A stretch of DNA of 64,000 nt from Erigeron canadensis (taxonomy: Eukaryota > Streptophyta > Magnoliopsida > Asterales > Asteraceae), in NCBI RefSeq assembly GCF_010389155.1, contig NC_057763.1, forward strand, positions 34,764,645-34,828,644. The letters run 5' to 3'. This document shows, piece by piece, positions 45,701 through 57,059 of this stretch; position 1 is the first letter of the stretch, and the number at the start of each line of letters is the position of its first letter. A model generated the notes under the pieces. It ran no database searches and had not been told where the DNA came from. It saw only the letters and a list, made by a program, of their open reading frames with translations. Made by a program: the position numbers and the translations under genes.

Positions 45701-48700
45701 GATGGATCAAGAAGCATGTGATAAAAATCCACATAATGAGGAGCTTAAAAGAGAAGCAGTTAATACACTTAATGAATATATGGTTCTACTAATGATGAGA
45801 TGCAACTTTTGCAACAAAAAGTTAAAATTCAATGGCTAAAGGAAGGGGACAGAAATACTGCCTATTTTCATAGTATTCTGAAGGCAAGGAGAAATAAGAG
45901 CAAAGTGGAGGTTATTTGTGATGAGGTGGGGAAGAGATATGAAGGAGAAGAAGTGGCTCCACAGTTTGTAAAGCATTTTGAGAATTTTCTTGGAAAAGCA
46001 GTTAATGTAAAACCATGAATGGAAGGTATTTTTAAAATGTCCTTAAGAGTGAGGAAGCTAATGAAATGGTTAGGAATGTAACTGATGAGGAAATTAAGGA
46101 GGCTATGTTTGACATTGATAGCAATAAAGCAGCAGGACCTGATGGTTTCACTTCTGGATTCTTTAAAAAAGCATGGAGTGAGATTGAGAAACATGTTTGC
46201 TCTGAAGGAATTCTTCATCAATGGCAAAATGTTGGGTGAAATGAATGCAACACTTATAGCTTTAATCCCCAAAATTGCCATACCTAGTAGAGTTTCTGAT
46301 TTTAGACCCATTGCTTGTTGTAATGTACTTTACAAGTGCATTAGTAAGATTCTGACTAAGAGAATTCAGAATGGTCTTGGTAAAATTGTGAATATAAATC
46401 AAAGTGCTTTTGTGCCTGGAAGACACATACAAGACAATATATTACTTGCTCAGGAATTATTAAGAGGGTATAACAGGAAAAATGGGCCAAGAAGGTGCGC
46501 TATGCAGATTGATATACAAAAGGCATATGATACTGTTAGCTGGAGTTTTTTGGAAGAAATTTTAAAGAAATTTGGGTTTCATGAGAAGATGGTGCATTGG
46601 ATTATGCTTTGTGTTACTACTACCAAATTCTCTATATGCATTAATGGAAAAATGCATGGTTATTTTAAAGGAGGCAGAGGCTTGAGATAAGGTGACCCAA
46701 TCTCTCCTTATCTGTTTACACTAGTAATGGAAGTGTTTAATTTGATAATGTGTAAGAATATAGGGGATTCAAGAGAGTATAGATATCATTTTGGTTGCAA
46801 GGAGTTGAAATTGTCCCACGTGTGCTTTGCTGATGACTTACTAGTATTATGTAAAGGTGATGTGGGTTCAATTAAGGTTGTTAAAAAGACATTGGAAGAT
46901 TTTTCAAGTGTTTCAGGTTTGGTTCCTAATCTTGGAAAGAGCACTATCTTCTTTGGGAGTATAGCAGATAGAGATCAACAAGATATTTTGCAAATTTTGC
47001 CATTCAAATGTGGTAAATTGCCTGTAAGATAATTGGGTGTTCCTTTATTGGCAAAGAAATTAGGAGTAACTGGTTGTAAAATACTTGTTGAGAAAGTTAA
47101 GGACAAGATTGAGTGCTGGAGAAACAAAAGACTTTCTTATGCTGGAAGAATTCAGTTAGTATCTTCTGTTTTGGCTCATGCAGTTGTATTGGGCATCAGT
47201 TTACATGCTACCTTTAACTGTGATTAAAGAGATTGAAAAGTGTTTTAAAAGTTTTCTACGGAATTTTGGGGATTCAAGTAAAGGAAAAGCAAGAGTGGCC
47301 TGGAAAGATGTTTGCAAGCCAAAAGAACATGGGGGTCTGGGCTTGAAAGATATGAGAAAATGGAATGAGGTGCTTTTAATAAGACAATTTTGGAAAATTT
47401 TGGAGGATGATGAGTCTTTGTGGGCTAGATGGGTGAATATTGTGAAATTAAAACATAACAGCATTTGGACTGTCATTGTTGATAAACAGGACAGTTGGGG
47501 TTGGAAAACTATGTTGGATATTAGAGATATGATTAGAGGGCATGTGAAATATGTGATTGGAAATGGGAGGAAAATATCTCTTTGGTATGACAAATGGTGT
47601 GAGGATGGACCACTGTGTGGGAAAACTACAAAGAGATCTATATATGAGGCAAGATTGTGTGATGATATTAAAATTGCAGAGATGGTTGGTGATGGAGTGT
47701 GGTTGTGGCCTGCTGACTGGTTGGACAAGTTTCAGTTTCTTAGAAATATTGATGTACCAAATTTGCAGGAGAAGACAGATAGAGTACAGTGGGTTAATAA
47801 TAAAGAGGTTTTGGTGGATTTTAGCACAAAATATGCCTGGGAGGATTTAAGGGGTAACTGGCCTAAAGTGGTGTGGGAAAATGAGATTTGGTTCAATCAA
47901 ATGATACCAAGACATGCATTCATTCTTTGGTTAGCTGTTCAACGGAAATTGATGACACAGGATAAAATGCTCAAATGGCTACAGAATGTTAAATTGCAAT
48001 GTGTTTTGTGTAATGGAAGAGAAGACAGCCATGAGCACTTGTTCTTCCAGTGTGCATATGCAAAGAAGGTTTGGACTAATATGGCAGTATTAGCTCCAAT
48101 GCTGCAGAATGGTTCTAAGCTGCAGGATTTGGTGAATGAGGTGGCAAAGAATAGAATTCAAAATAATATTGTGGTGGTGGTGAATAAACTGATATTAGCT
48201 GCAACTGTCTATTTTATCTGGCAGGAGAGGAATAGGAGGGTGTTTAGGAAAGATGAAAGAAATGAGGAATTGTTATGCAGAATTATAAAGGAGAATATCA
48301 AACACAAGCTGCTGTCTTTAAGTGTAAAGAATACAAGGACAGTGGAGATAGTGGCTAAAAGATGGAATTTGACATGGAGAAATAATGCTCTGGCTGTTGT
48401 TTCTGAACAGGAATGAAGAAGATGGAAGCTAGTAAGGGAGAATTGTCTTTGGTTGCTGCTGCTGAGTATGTAAGGATTGATTGCTTTGTTTAAGTGTGTG
48501 CGAATGAGAATAGTGAGCGGTGAAAGATGACGCTACTTGGTCTCATTCTAACACTTAAATAGAGCTTGATTGCTTGCTGAATCTGTTTTTTGATTGTATT
48601 TTGATTTGAATGTGTCTGTAGGTTTAGATTGGTATCTTGTAAGTCATGGCAGTGTCCATGCATTCTTTGTATTTGTTTTGTATAGTTGTAAATTTTGTGT

Positions 48701-49125
48701 GTATTAATGATAATTCACCTTTAAAATTTAAATCAACGATGTAACTTTGTTATGATGCTATTTGAAATTTGCAATATCCCTACACAACTTGCTTTTCTAC
48801 TAATTACAGGCTAGGGGCGAACAAAAACCACAAAAATATCGAGAACTACTACACAAAGTATTCACCTAACATTAATTAACTTATATATTAACAATAAGTA
48901 GGCAAATATAGTAATAATAATAATAATAAAAATGAAGAAATGTACCCTAACGCAATTATCAGATAAGTGAACAGATTCCTGCTCTACGGAGGATTGAGAA
49001 GGCGATTGAGCGACGGCGGCTGCTGATGATGACGTGGTGCTGAGAAGCCTCGAGTTGTAACGAATTCGTGCTGATAGAAATGGCCCTACCCGCTGAATTA
49101 ATGACCTTGATGACGACGACTGCAT
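39762..49125 (-). CDS. ISCA2-like: Mitochondrial iron-sulfur assembly protein, ISCA2-type
   Basis: Four exons on the minus strand join in frame: 49125-48946, 41631-41507, 41155-41047 and 39824-39762, giving 158 residues. The N-terminal 45 residues are rich in Ser and Arg and almost free of acidic residues, like a mitochondrial presequence. The A-type scaffold core follows ([39 protein letters not shown]). The three conserved Cys are 84, 149 and 151, which bind Fe-S. Known of the family: ISCA proteins help build and deliver [4Fe-4S] clusters to mitochondrial enzymes. Intron 1 is 7.3 kb and holds an antisense LINE; introns 2 and 3 contain a MITE and a tandem repeat. All splice sites are GT-AG. 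The head faces the MSRB gene 2.5 kb away. Confidence 0.9.
40279..40690. repeat. Imperfect tandem duplication in ISCA2 intron 3
   Basis: The block at about 40279-40410 (TTACTAAACCCATCCAC..., AGAAATGTGAAGAAA) recurs at about 40540-40680, a period of about 260 bp. Weaker partial copies lie at 40440-40500 and 40735-40790. Each unit carries an ATAATCCA-TGAAAA word. A separate 30-bp tandem pair (TTTGAATCATAA-AATGTCAG) lies at about 40849-40900. Confidence 0.6.
41203..41460. mobile_element. hAT-like MITE in ISCA2 intron 2
   Basis: Starts GGATATGTTTGG and ends CCAAACATACCC, inverted ends typical of short hAT-derived MITEs in dicots. The interior has GC-rich words (AGCCCCAGG, CTAGCCCCGGTTCC). An 8-bp target duplication could not be matched exactly. 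Confidence 0.55.
42855..43010 (+). repeat. Three near copies of an ACTGTCAAT unit before the LINE
   Basis: GATCACTGTCAATCTAATGC (42855), GATTACTGTCAATCTAATGC (42931) and GACCACTGTCAATTTTC (42993) begin blocks that also share CGCCT-CTTGGACTCAA. Spacing is 76 and 62 bp. They lie directly upstream of the first LINE ORF and may be its 5' untranslated repeats. Confidence 0.5.
43104..44730 (+). pseudogene. LINE ORF1: DUF4283-like and zinc-knuckle protein
   Basis: The first piece (43104-43673) is acidic and low-complexity, starting [20 protein letters not shown]. After a frameshift near 43680 the next (43736-44461) shows the DUF4283-like core ([40 protein letters not shown]) and a zinc-knuckle remnant ([16 protein letters not shown]). 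A third frame (44431-44730) carries the acidic tail. In L1 elements ORF1 binds the RNA. At least two frameshifts make it non-functional. Confidence 0.78.
44756..48416 (+). pseudogene. LINE ORF2: endonuclease, reverse transcriptase, zf-RVT
   Basis: An APE-type endonuclease comes first ([33 protein letters not shown], 44756-45510). The RT follows (NDFREA to [55 protein letters not shown]; catalytic FADD near 46830). The C-terminus is a zf-RVT domain (47178-48416: [38 protein letters not shown]). Breaks are a frameshift pair at about 45530-45800, stops at about 46016, 46688 (where RQGDP would be RxGDP) and 47030, and a frameshift at about 47200. In live copies this protein nicks target DNA and copies the RNA in place. 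Confidence 0.88.
48417..48945. other. LINE 3' UTR and remaining ISCA2 intron 1
   Basis: The LINE 3' untranslated region runs to about 48735. The next 200 bp are ordinary AT-rich intron up to the donor GTACAT at 48945. An (ATA)n-like tract lies at about 48910-48930. Confidence 0.55.
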
Positions 49126-50685
49126 CCTTCAATTCGATTGGATTTTATTTTAATTAATCTCTGCTCTGTTATTTTTGGTTTACAAATTCATCTGCTGGGG
49201 AGATATAAAGAAATCCGTATCTAAAAATCGATATCGAGATTCTGTGTATGTATCGTTATTGGTGGTGGTGGTGTATGAGAAACGTTGTTTATTACAATAC
49301 AAAATTCTTTTTCCTCCGTTTTTGGTTAACCCCTTTGTAACTATATAGATTTTTCCCTTTTTTATTATATATACAGAAGATTATTATAAGATATTTTTCC
49401 CCATAAAATGACCTGGTGGATGATCAAACAGGTATTCACGTTTACGGCTTTCCTTTTCCCATTATTATCTCTAATTTTTCTCATTTTTACTTTTTTCTCA
49501 TTTAAGTTAGAAAAAAAAATATGGTAAACATATCACACAATGATGTCTATAAATACGAGCTTTAAACAAACTGAATAAATTAAGATGGGTATAGCCCCGC
49601 TTTCATTATGCAACGGTACCCCGAAATCTGAGACGTCCTGCATGTTCCAGAAGGACGTCTTTTGAGTGTATGGACTTATGATTCGTACGTCATTCAAATT
49701 ACGGATATGATACACTCTTGAATATCTAGAGGTGTTATGTTGCTCAGAAATCGATTGGGTTAAAATATATAACTAAACAAGTTATTTTGGCATTCTTCCG
49801 AGATACATAACATTTATTATACGATAATATATGAAAGTTATAACATGTTTTAAAAACTTTATACAATCAGAAGGTATGACATTTGATAAATGTTACATTT
49901 ACAAATAAATATTTACAAACATATGTGGACCAATAAAACAATAAGAGTGAATAAAGATATAAAAAATAAAATAAATCTAATACTTTATAATGGTCTATCT
50001 ATGTTTGTAAACATTTGTTTGTAAGTATAACATTTCTCATGACATTTACCTTTTTAACACTTTCTGTAGTTCAAGTTACACTCATTTTAATGAAATATTT
50101 TACTTATATGACTTTGGCCTTCAAAACAAGCTAAATTTTGGCCTATAAAAAGAAAATATATGAATATATCACTTTTGAAAGTCATTATATTAATAATTCA
50201 AACAACTTCATCATGATATTTGATAATTAAATTATTGAGAGGATTATAGTTGATGTTTTAAGAGAACATATCATCATTTTTTAAGAATACAATGATTTTT
50301 TCAAATAGAATTAATTTTTAGGTTATGAACCAAATTTTAAGGTTTTTTATTTTTCCATGCTAAATTAAATAAAATAATAAATGTAAAAAGTTTGGACTTT
50401 ATTAATAATCAAAAAATAAAACTTAGGATTAGATTTTTTTTTAAAATATAACTTTGACACGATATTCTCTTCCCACTGATAATAATCAGTTTCGGTACAA
50501 CCAACACGATACGATGCATCAACTTAAAAATGTCACATTGTAAACTGATTATCAGATAAATTTTTTTAGGACCATAGTTGTTAAACTCGTGTGAATCACG
50601 AGTTAACTCTTACGAATAGAGTTGATTTATATCATAAACGAGTCGACTCATAGGTGACTTTCTTTTAACCAAACTCAAACGAGTC

Positions 50686-50737
<52 letters not shown>

Positions 50738-51596
50738 GAGTTTATGAATCAGTGTTATCAAAATGTAATATCTTGGTAAATGTATTAAAGAGAATAAGTT
50801 TATAATTTGTTTTCAAAGACGTCGCATACGTAAATATATTATATCAATCTCACCACACACAAAAGGAAGATGATTAATTTTTAAAAAGGAAAATGGCTAA
50901 TCCTCATAACAAAATATCCTAAAAATCCTCCTAACACTCTAAGAAAATGACATGCAGTATCCACTAATTCTCTTTTCTAATTTTGCCCCCTGATTTTCCA
51001 CATGTCATAATCCAATAGTTAGGAGAATCTTTAGGCTAATTTGATTGAAGGATCAATCATTTTCTTTTTAAAAAATTCTCTTTTTTTTAATGGTAAAATA
51101 GAAAAGAGAAAATTTTATTACAATACCATGTGGTTTGTCATTTTATCAATTTTTGCCCCTATGCTTTTTTTTTTATCATTAGATCACCTTAAAACAATTT
51201 TCTCTATCAACAAATCACCCTACATCCACATGCCGTTTAACTCCCTCCGTTACCCCCTCACGTGCAATGATTTGCACATGAGGGTATTTTCGTCTTTTTA
51301 CCTCTAAAGCACTTTTTTCTTTTTCTTTTTTTCTTTTCAAGGACTTATATTAAAATATTGGTGTTTATATTAAAAAAAAATTAATGTGTATAGTCATAAA
51401 AATAAGACACTCAAAAAATAACATTTGGATTGCTTTTAATTTTGCTATTACCCAGGAGTCAAACCCTCCCATGTACCATCCATACGGCCAGGTTCATTTT
51501 GGAACACACATAAATTTGTTTTCTACTAATTACATCGCTCTGATCTCCAATTTAAAGTAAAAAGTCATCAAAAAGGGAGCTGAATTTGATATCAAA
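49126..51596. other. Intergenic between divergent ISCA2 and MSRB genes
   Basis: Contains both promoters, but no clear TATA box was fixed by eye. A long (AT)n tract is at 50688-50734. At about 51257-51288 a hairpin of the type CCTCACGTGCAA / TTGCACATGAGG lies in repeat-like sequence related to 25900-25940. No gene seen. Confidence 0.5.
50688..50734. repeat. (AT)n microsatellite
   Basis: About 23 uninterrupted AT units. It is the longest simple repeat in the window. Confidence 0.95.
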
Positions 51597-52537
51597 ATGA
51601 GTTCTGTTGTGAAGTCAGAGGAAGAATGGCGTGCAGTACTATCTCCTGAACAATTCCGCATCCTTCGTAACAAAGGAACTGAGTAAGTGTCTATCTATAT
51701 CTATATACTAATTTACTTGATCCTATCATTTCCACTTGTTTTATGTTTAAGATCCCCAAATAATTAGTATGCCTTTTTATAAGTTTCAGTAGCAAACATA
51801 TTACGAAAGTCAAAATGTATATAGAAAAGTTTCGAAGTTGACTCATGAAATGGTTTCAATGAATCAAGTTTTAGGGGTATATATAATTTGTTTTGAAGAT
51901 TGCTATATGAAACAGGGTAGGTCGGTTTTCGATTTGCCTAGTTGAGTCGGACATAAGCTAATCATTTTGAAATGTTCGGATTTTGATCACAGGCCGAAAG
52001 GCACTGGTGAATATGACAAACATTTTGAAGATGGGGTATACACTTGTGCTGGTTGCGGAACACCGCTCTATAAATCGACTACTAAATTCAACTCTGGTTG
52101 TGGTTGGCCCGCTTTCTATGAAGGTCTTCCTGGAACTATCACCCGCACTGTGAGATTTCTAAATCTCATTACATTTTCCATAACTTGTGTTTAGTTTTTT
52201 TGTGCTGTTAAGTTTACCTGTTACTTGTTCATGATATGAAAATTTATGGGTTTGAGTCCCTAAAGACTTCTGTCTCATAGAATGGAGGAGCATGGTGCAC
52301 AGGATGCTGCTCTTTCAGCAATTCAGCTTACTAAGTTTTGTTTTAACAAGTTAAACTTTTGATATTTTGCAGCCAGACCCCGATGGGAGGAGGACCGAAA
52401 TCACTTGCACAGCTTGTGGAGGGCACTTGGGTCATGTGTTTAAAGGCGAGGGATTTAAGACACCAACGGATGAAAGACACTGTGTTAACAGTATTTCCAT
52501 CAAGTTTGCTTCCGAAGGCTCCTCAGCTTCTCTTTGA
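51597..52537 (+). CDS. MSRB: Peptide-methionine (R)-S-oxide reductase, MSRB
   Basis: Three exons (51597-51682, 51993-52149, 52373-52537) join to 135 residues. The SelR/MsrB fold is plain: [51 protein letters not shown] and [20 protein letters not shown], with [11 protein letters not shown] at the C-terminus. Zinc-binding Cys pairs are 47/50 and 93/96; the catalytic Cys is 118. Known of the family: it reduces methionine-R-sulfoxide in proteins, repairing oxidative damage, with electrons from thioredoxin or glutaredoxin. There is no transit peptide, so this is probably a cytosolic isoform (like the short Arabidopsis MSRBs). An AATAAA-like signal follows at about 52545. All introns are GT-AG. 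Confidence 0.93.
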
Positions 52538-52599
52538 CAGTTTTAATAAAAGTGTAATGGCATAACAAGTAATTCTGTCTAGGCTTTTAATGTCTTTGT

Positions 52600-53958
52600 G
52601 TTTCTGTAATGCTGAAAAACTGTGATGACTTGTTAAGTTGAATGCTACTTGAAGGTTTTTAGCTTATATATAGGCATGTGTCTCTCGTTTGTCCCAAGCT
52701 GGAACTTAAGACCACCATAGGGAAACTGAAACTGTCCGTGTGGAACTTGGTACATTTGGGTTATAGTAGGATATCGCTCGGTAGTTAAGCCGGTACATCA
52801 CATACTTGGTCAAACAGGTTAGAAGTCACCTGTTGTGTGTTCAAGTTTTTGGAATGTCTTTTGTAAGAAAAAGCTGGAATGTTGGATCATGATGTCAAAC
52901 ATTTACTCAAGAACCCCCCTTAAGAAGTCTTTTTTGACCTGCCTCCTGTAGTTATCCGTTTGACCCAGACTCATTTCTACATGTAGGCAACCTGCTCATC
53001 TTAGTACTCACAAATAGAACTGTTGCATCAGTTAACTTTGCAACATGTGTAATACTCGTATCTGCTATATGGGATGGGTCTCTAGCAGGCCTTGTCCCAT
53101 GCTGTATTTGTGTGATGAAAGAAATAACCCCATTATCATTAACTACAAATTTGATTGGTTTGCTAATATGAAGCCACTGCTGTATTGCAGTTTATACAGA
53201 TGGATGACTGGATGAGTATGTTTTTCAACTTTTCATCATTCTTGAATGTAATGTTTATTTCTCATTATTCTTTGTGATACATAAGGAGCTAACCAATAAG
53301 ATTCATATGGATTAGTAAAAACAGGCAAAAATTATGTGGAATCCTATTTGTTGTATAACATTATTAAAAAGTTATATGAACAACTTTATATACTAAACTG
53401 CCTTTAAACTAATATAATCATTCGCCATTACTCAGCCTCCCCAACCATCAATATCAACATTTCTTCTTTCTGCATTGACAGAAGTTTCTTTTTCCTATTG
53501 ATCAAGGTCATACTTGTACTTCAAAGTACCAAACAAAAGCCTTTGACCCGGTAGTCTAATTGGTTACGAGAGTTTAAGTCTAACAACAAGAGTCGGTGCC
53601 AACGACGATGGTTCCAACTTCCAAGTATGCAACAACAGTCATCTTTTGACACGGTTTCGACTTAAATCTTCGACTTTGGTACCTATTACGAGGCGCAAAG
53701 TTAGCATAACCAAAACCAACCAATAAAAATAATATCCAAACACTTTTCCCAGAAAATTGAAGCTTTTCTACACGAATATAGTGCTAAGCCATTTTGAAAG
53801 AATCATTGATAATTGAATTTTCGAGGGAAAAATAAAAGAAAAAACTAATCCGTTTTGTATAATAAAATGTGCAATATTTATATGTTAAACAACCACCACA
53901 ACTTGCCAACTGAAATTCAAAACTCAGAGACACTCCTACCCACCAAAAACTCACAATT
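52600..53958. other. Intergenic between MSRB and SOUL genes
   Basis: No gene seen. Two short stretches (52755-52860 and 53540-53650) have tRNA-like words (GGTAGTTAAGCCGG; GGTAGTCTAATTGGTTACGAG) but no clean B-box pair or tail. They may be old SINE fragments. Confidence 0.4.
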
Positions 53959-56856
53959 ATGTTTCAGTCAATCCACCCTTCTTCTTATTCTACTGTAACC
54001 CTAATCTCAAAATCCATCACCACCCAACCACCACCACCACCACCGTCTGTCATCGTTTCCAGAACAAAAACAACCACCACTTCCAACAACAGCATTTCCG
54101 CTTTCGAAACTCGATTATCTCTCGTTTTCGCCCTCGCTTCTCAAACCAATTCCCTCTCTCAGCGACGTAAATGTCTTCTCATATCCCCATCACTTCATTT
54201 TAATTGAACTCACCTACTTTTGTATCTAATTCTTTGCATGCCTGACTGTTTTTCATTTTACTCTTGATTGCAGTTTTGGCGAATTTGGCAACTGAAACTG
54301 CGAAATACGTGTTTCCGAAGAGGTTCGAGAGTCGGAATTTGGAAGAAGCTTTGATGTCAGGTTGCTTGTTTTGTTTAATATTGACTGAAATGAAACATTT
54401 TTATTAATATGTTTTTAACTACTTAATGTTTAGGGTTTTTAATTATGTGGATTTGTATGTTTGTAGTTCCCGACCTTGAAACGGTTAAGTATAAAGTTTT
54501 GAGAAGAAATGATCAGTATGAGATTAGACAACTTGAGGTAACTTTCTAATCTTTTTTTTTTTTTTTAACCTTATTTGTTACAGTTTAGATGTAATGGCAT
54601 GTAATAGCAAACGTTTCGTTTTAAAAAGCATACTATCGTAGCTAGACTGTGTTGGTGGTGATTTGGTAAAGCGAGTGAATACCGAATATTCTTATAAATT
54701 GTGTAATGACTTTCCAAAAGTTATTATTTTGACCCTATAGTATCACGAATATCATTTTAAGAAAAATAGATATAAAGGAGAAATGCTCTTGATTTAGATG
54801 CAAGTTCAAGAACCTGATTGCAAAAGAGACATGTATTCGTGTTTGTGTATTATGTATATATAGAAGTATAGAACATCTAATCTGGAAGTTTATGGCACGG
54901 GTTCCAGGAAGTTATTAGCGGTTAAGGGCGGTAATAGGCTTGTGTGTACAACTCACAAGGAAACATAAATTCCTGATCGGTTTGGTTGCTGATTAGCATC
55001 AGTTGACGTTGTTGACTTGCTCACGGCTTCACGAATGATGACTGATTCGAAAAGCACTTGATGACTTGGCTTGTTACAGAGACTTTGGATTCACTGATTT
55101 ACATACTGACTATACCCTAGATCGCCACAAGGATGCTGCCCCTAGGTCCTGCAGGCTTGACCTCCGGCTATTTGGGTCCTGAATCTTTTAGTAACTTTTA
55201 CGGGTCTGCACTGCCTTCCAACCTGTTTCCAAGATTAACTTGAATCCCTCAAATGAACTAAACTTACTACAAATTAAACATTGAGATTATGAGTGTGGAC
55301 CACTTTTTACAAGTAAATTGATCTATTAAAAAAAGTATGTTGCATAAAATGATACACTTTTGAAAGTATGATGGGATGCCATAACATGTCATTATTCTTG
55401 TAGTTTACCAGTAATCAATAGATAACTCTGTTTCTGACTTTCACTCAGCCTTACTTTGTAGCCGAGACTACAATGCCCGGAAAGTATGGGTTCGATCTGA
55501 ATGGTTCTTCCCAATCTTTCAATGTCCTGGCAGAGTACCTGTTTGGTAAGGTACTCAATCGTTATATCAAAGCTTTCAAGGTTAAATTTTTTTATATTAC
55601 TACCATAGAACTAATGTTATCTACTTTTCTGAATTTATATACATTTTCTCCAGAATACTGCAAATGAGGCTATGGAAATGACGACTCCTGTTGTTACACG
55701 TAGGGACAAATCTGGTGGTGAGACAATGGATATGACTACCCCTGTGATAACAAAGAAAGTAGGTACTTTTCATATTATCATTTTTTATGATTTTTTTTTT
55801 TTTCATTTTTCAATGGGGCTGGTTTACATTTAAAACTAAATACTATGCTATAATAGTTTTATATGAAGATACTTTCAATTCTTCCAACTTCCATCAATCT
55901 ATCATAAACAATGTAGACTCTGAAGTATCAAAAGAGTCGCATGACATAGATCAGAGAAGTGAGACGACGAACATAGAAGAAGTCTTTACATTAGAACATA
56001 GGTTACATCTATATTTGATAAGGCATGAGCAGAGCAGTTGCTGTTCATAGCACCGAGTCGGTTTTAACAGATTGTAGATGTTATGGTTAAGTGATGTGTA
56101 ATTGTTTGCCCGAGTGATATTATCTGTGTGAGAATGCGTAGAATCAACTTCCAATAGGAAAAAGACAATTGACGAATGTTTCAGTTATGCCCATATAGTA
56201 CTATTTCAGTCCCATAGTAGATCTAAATGTGGTCAATATGTGATTAGTAGTTAGTTGGAATGAGCTAATGAATAATTAATATATATGAAGGAATAAAACT
56301 GAAGTTATGATACTTTATTTCTGATTTTTGACTTTTATTCAGATGGAAGATGAAGAGAAGTGGAAAATGTCATTTATCATGCCTTCAAAGTATGGTTCAA
56401 ACTTGCCACTGCCCAAAAACTCTGCTGTAACTATCAAAGAGGTGCCAGGCAGAATTGTGGCTGTCGTTGCCTTTTCAGGTTAGTGACTACATCACGACAA
56501 TGTTTTTATGGAAAGGATACATTAGCTCATTTTGATGACAAACTTTGAAGTTAAATGCATCTTGAAATCCTTGACACTCCATTTCAATGACAACTCAGGT
56601 TTTGTCTCTGATGAAGATGTTATGCGCCGTGAATCAACACTAAGGAATACCCTGAAGAACGATAGTCAATTTAAAGTAAAAAGTGGTGCATCTGTGGAGG
56701 TTGCACAGGTAATCTAATTCTTTTTTCCTAAACGAAACTAATCTAATCAACAGGACAATAACATTTCTTATGTATTTTCAGTACAACCCACCATTCACTC
56801 TCCCATTTGCACGCCGCAATGAGATTTCCTTGGAAGTGGAAAGGAAACAAGAGTAG
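53959..56856 (+). CDS. Plastid SOUL haem-binding family protein
   Basis: Eight exons join in frame: 53959-54166, 54274-54360, 54467-54537, 55449-55550, 55654-55758, 56343-56478, 56599-56708 and 56782-56856, for 297 residues. The first 60 or so residues are rich in Ser, Thr and Pro and poor in acidic residues, like a chloroplast transit peptide. The SOUL domain follows ([20 protein letters not shown], then [67 protein letters not shown]) and closes with [19 protein letters not shown]. The nearest family by look is the At3g10130-type chloroplast SOUL protein. Known of the family: haem or tetrapyrrole binding; members are found in plastoglobules. The role here is inferred. Splice sites are GT-AG. 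Confidence 0.9.
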
Positions 56857-57022
56857 CTACCATTCTATAATGGTCAGCAATCTGGGCACACAGATGTCTG
56901 GGTGTTTTCATTGGAAACAAAAGTGATGAGTTCAACAAACTATGCAAAGGATAAGGTTTAAATTGTCATGATATGTTGACTGTATATAATGTATAGAATT
57001 GCTTCTTCCTATGATATATATC

Positions 57023-57028
57023 AATAAA
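57023..57028 (+). terminator. Probable polyadenylation signal of the SOUL gene
   Basis: AATAAA about 165 bp after the stop, in an AT-rich 3' flank. This is the usual position for a plant near-upstream element. Confidence 0.5.
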
Positions 57029-57059
57029 AAACGTAAATTCTTGAATGTTTGTTGATCGT

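Larger units (their letters stand above)
42990..48735 (+). mobile_element. Near full-length L1-type LINE, antisense in ISCA2 intron 1
   Basis: Two ORF regions (43104-44730 and 44756-48416) are followed by about 320 bp of 3' untranslated sequence ending in TTCACCTTTAAAATTTAAAT, a tail similar to other plant L1 elements. The element is opposite to the host gene, which is the tolerated orientation in introns. The exact 5' end and target duplication could not be read, so boundaries are approximate. Damage is modest: frameshifts and a handful of stops. Confidence 0.85.

Noticed and set aside
44675..47728. Minus-strand open frames of 147-180 residues
   Set aside because: Shadows of the LINE ORFs; rich in Ser, Leu and Ile with no domain.
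43104..48416. Host genes on the plus strand
   Set aside because: All open frames belong to one damaged LINE (endonuclease, RT, zf-RVT).
50688..50734. Origin or regulatory element
   Set aside because: A pure (AT)n tract has no further structure; it is a microsatellite.
52755..53700. Two SINEs or tRNA genes between MSRB and SOUL
   Set aside because: A-box-like words only; no convincing B-box at the right distance, no tail, no duplication.
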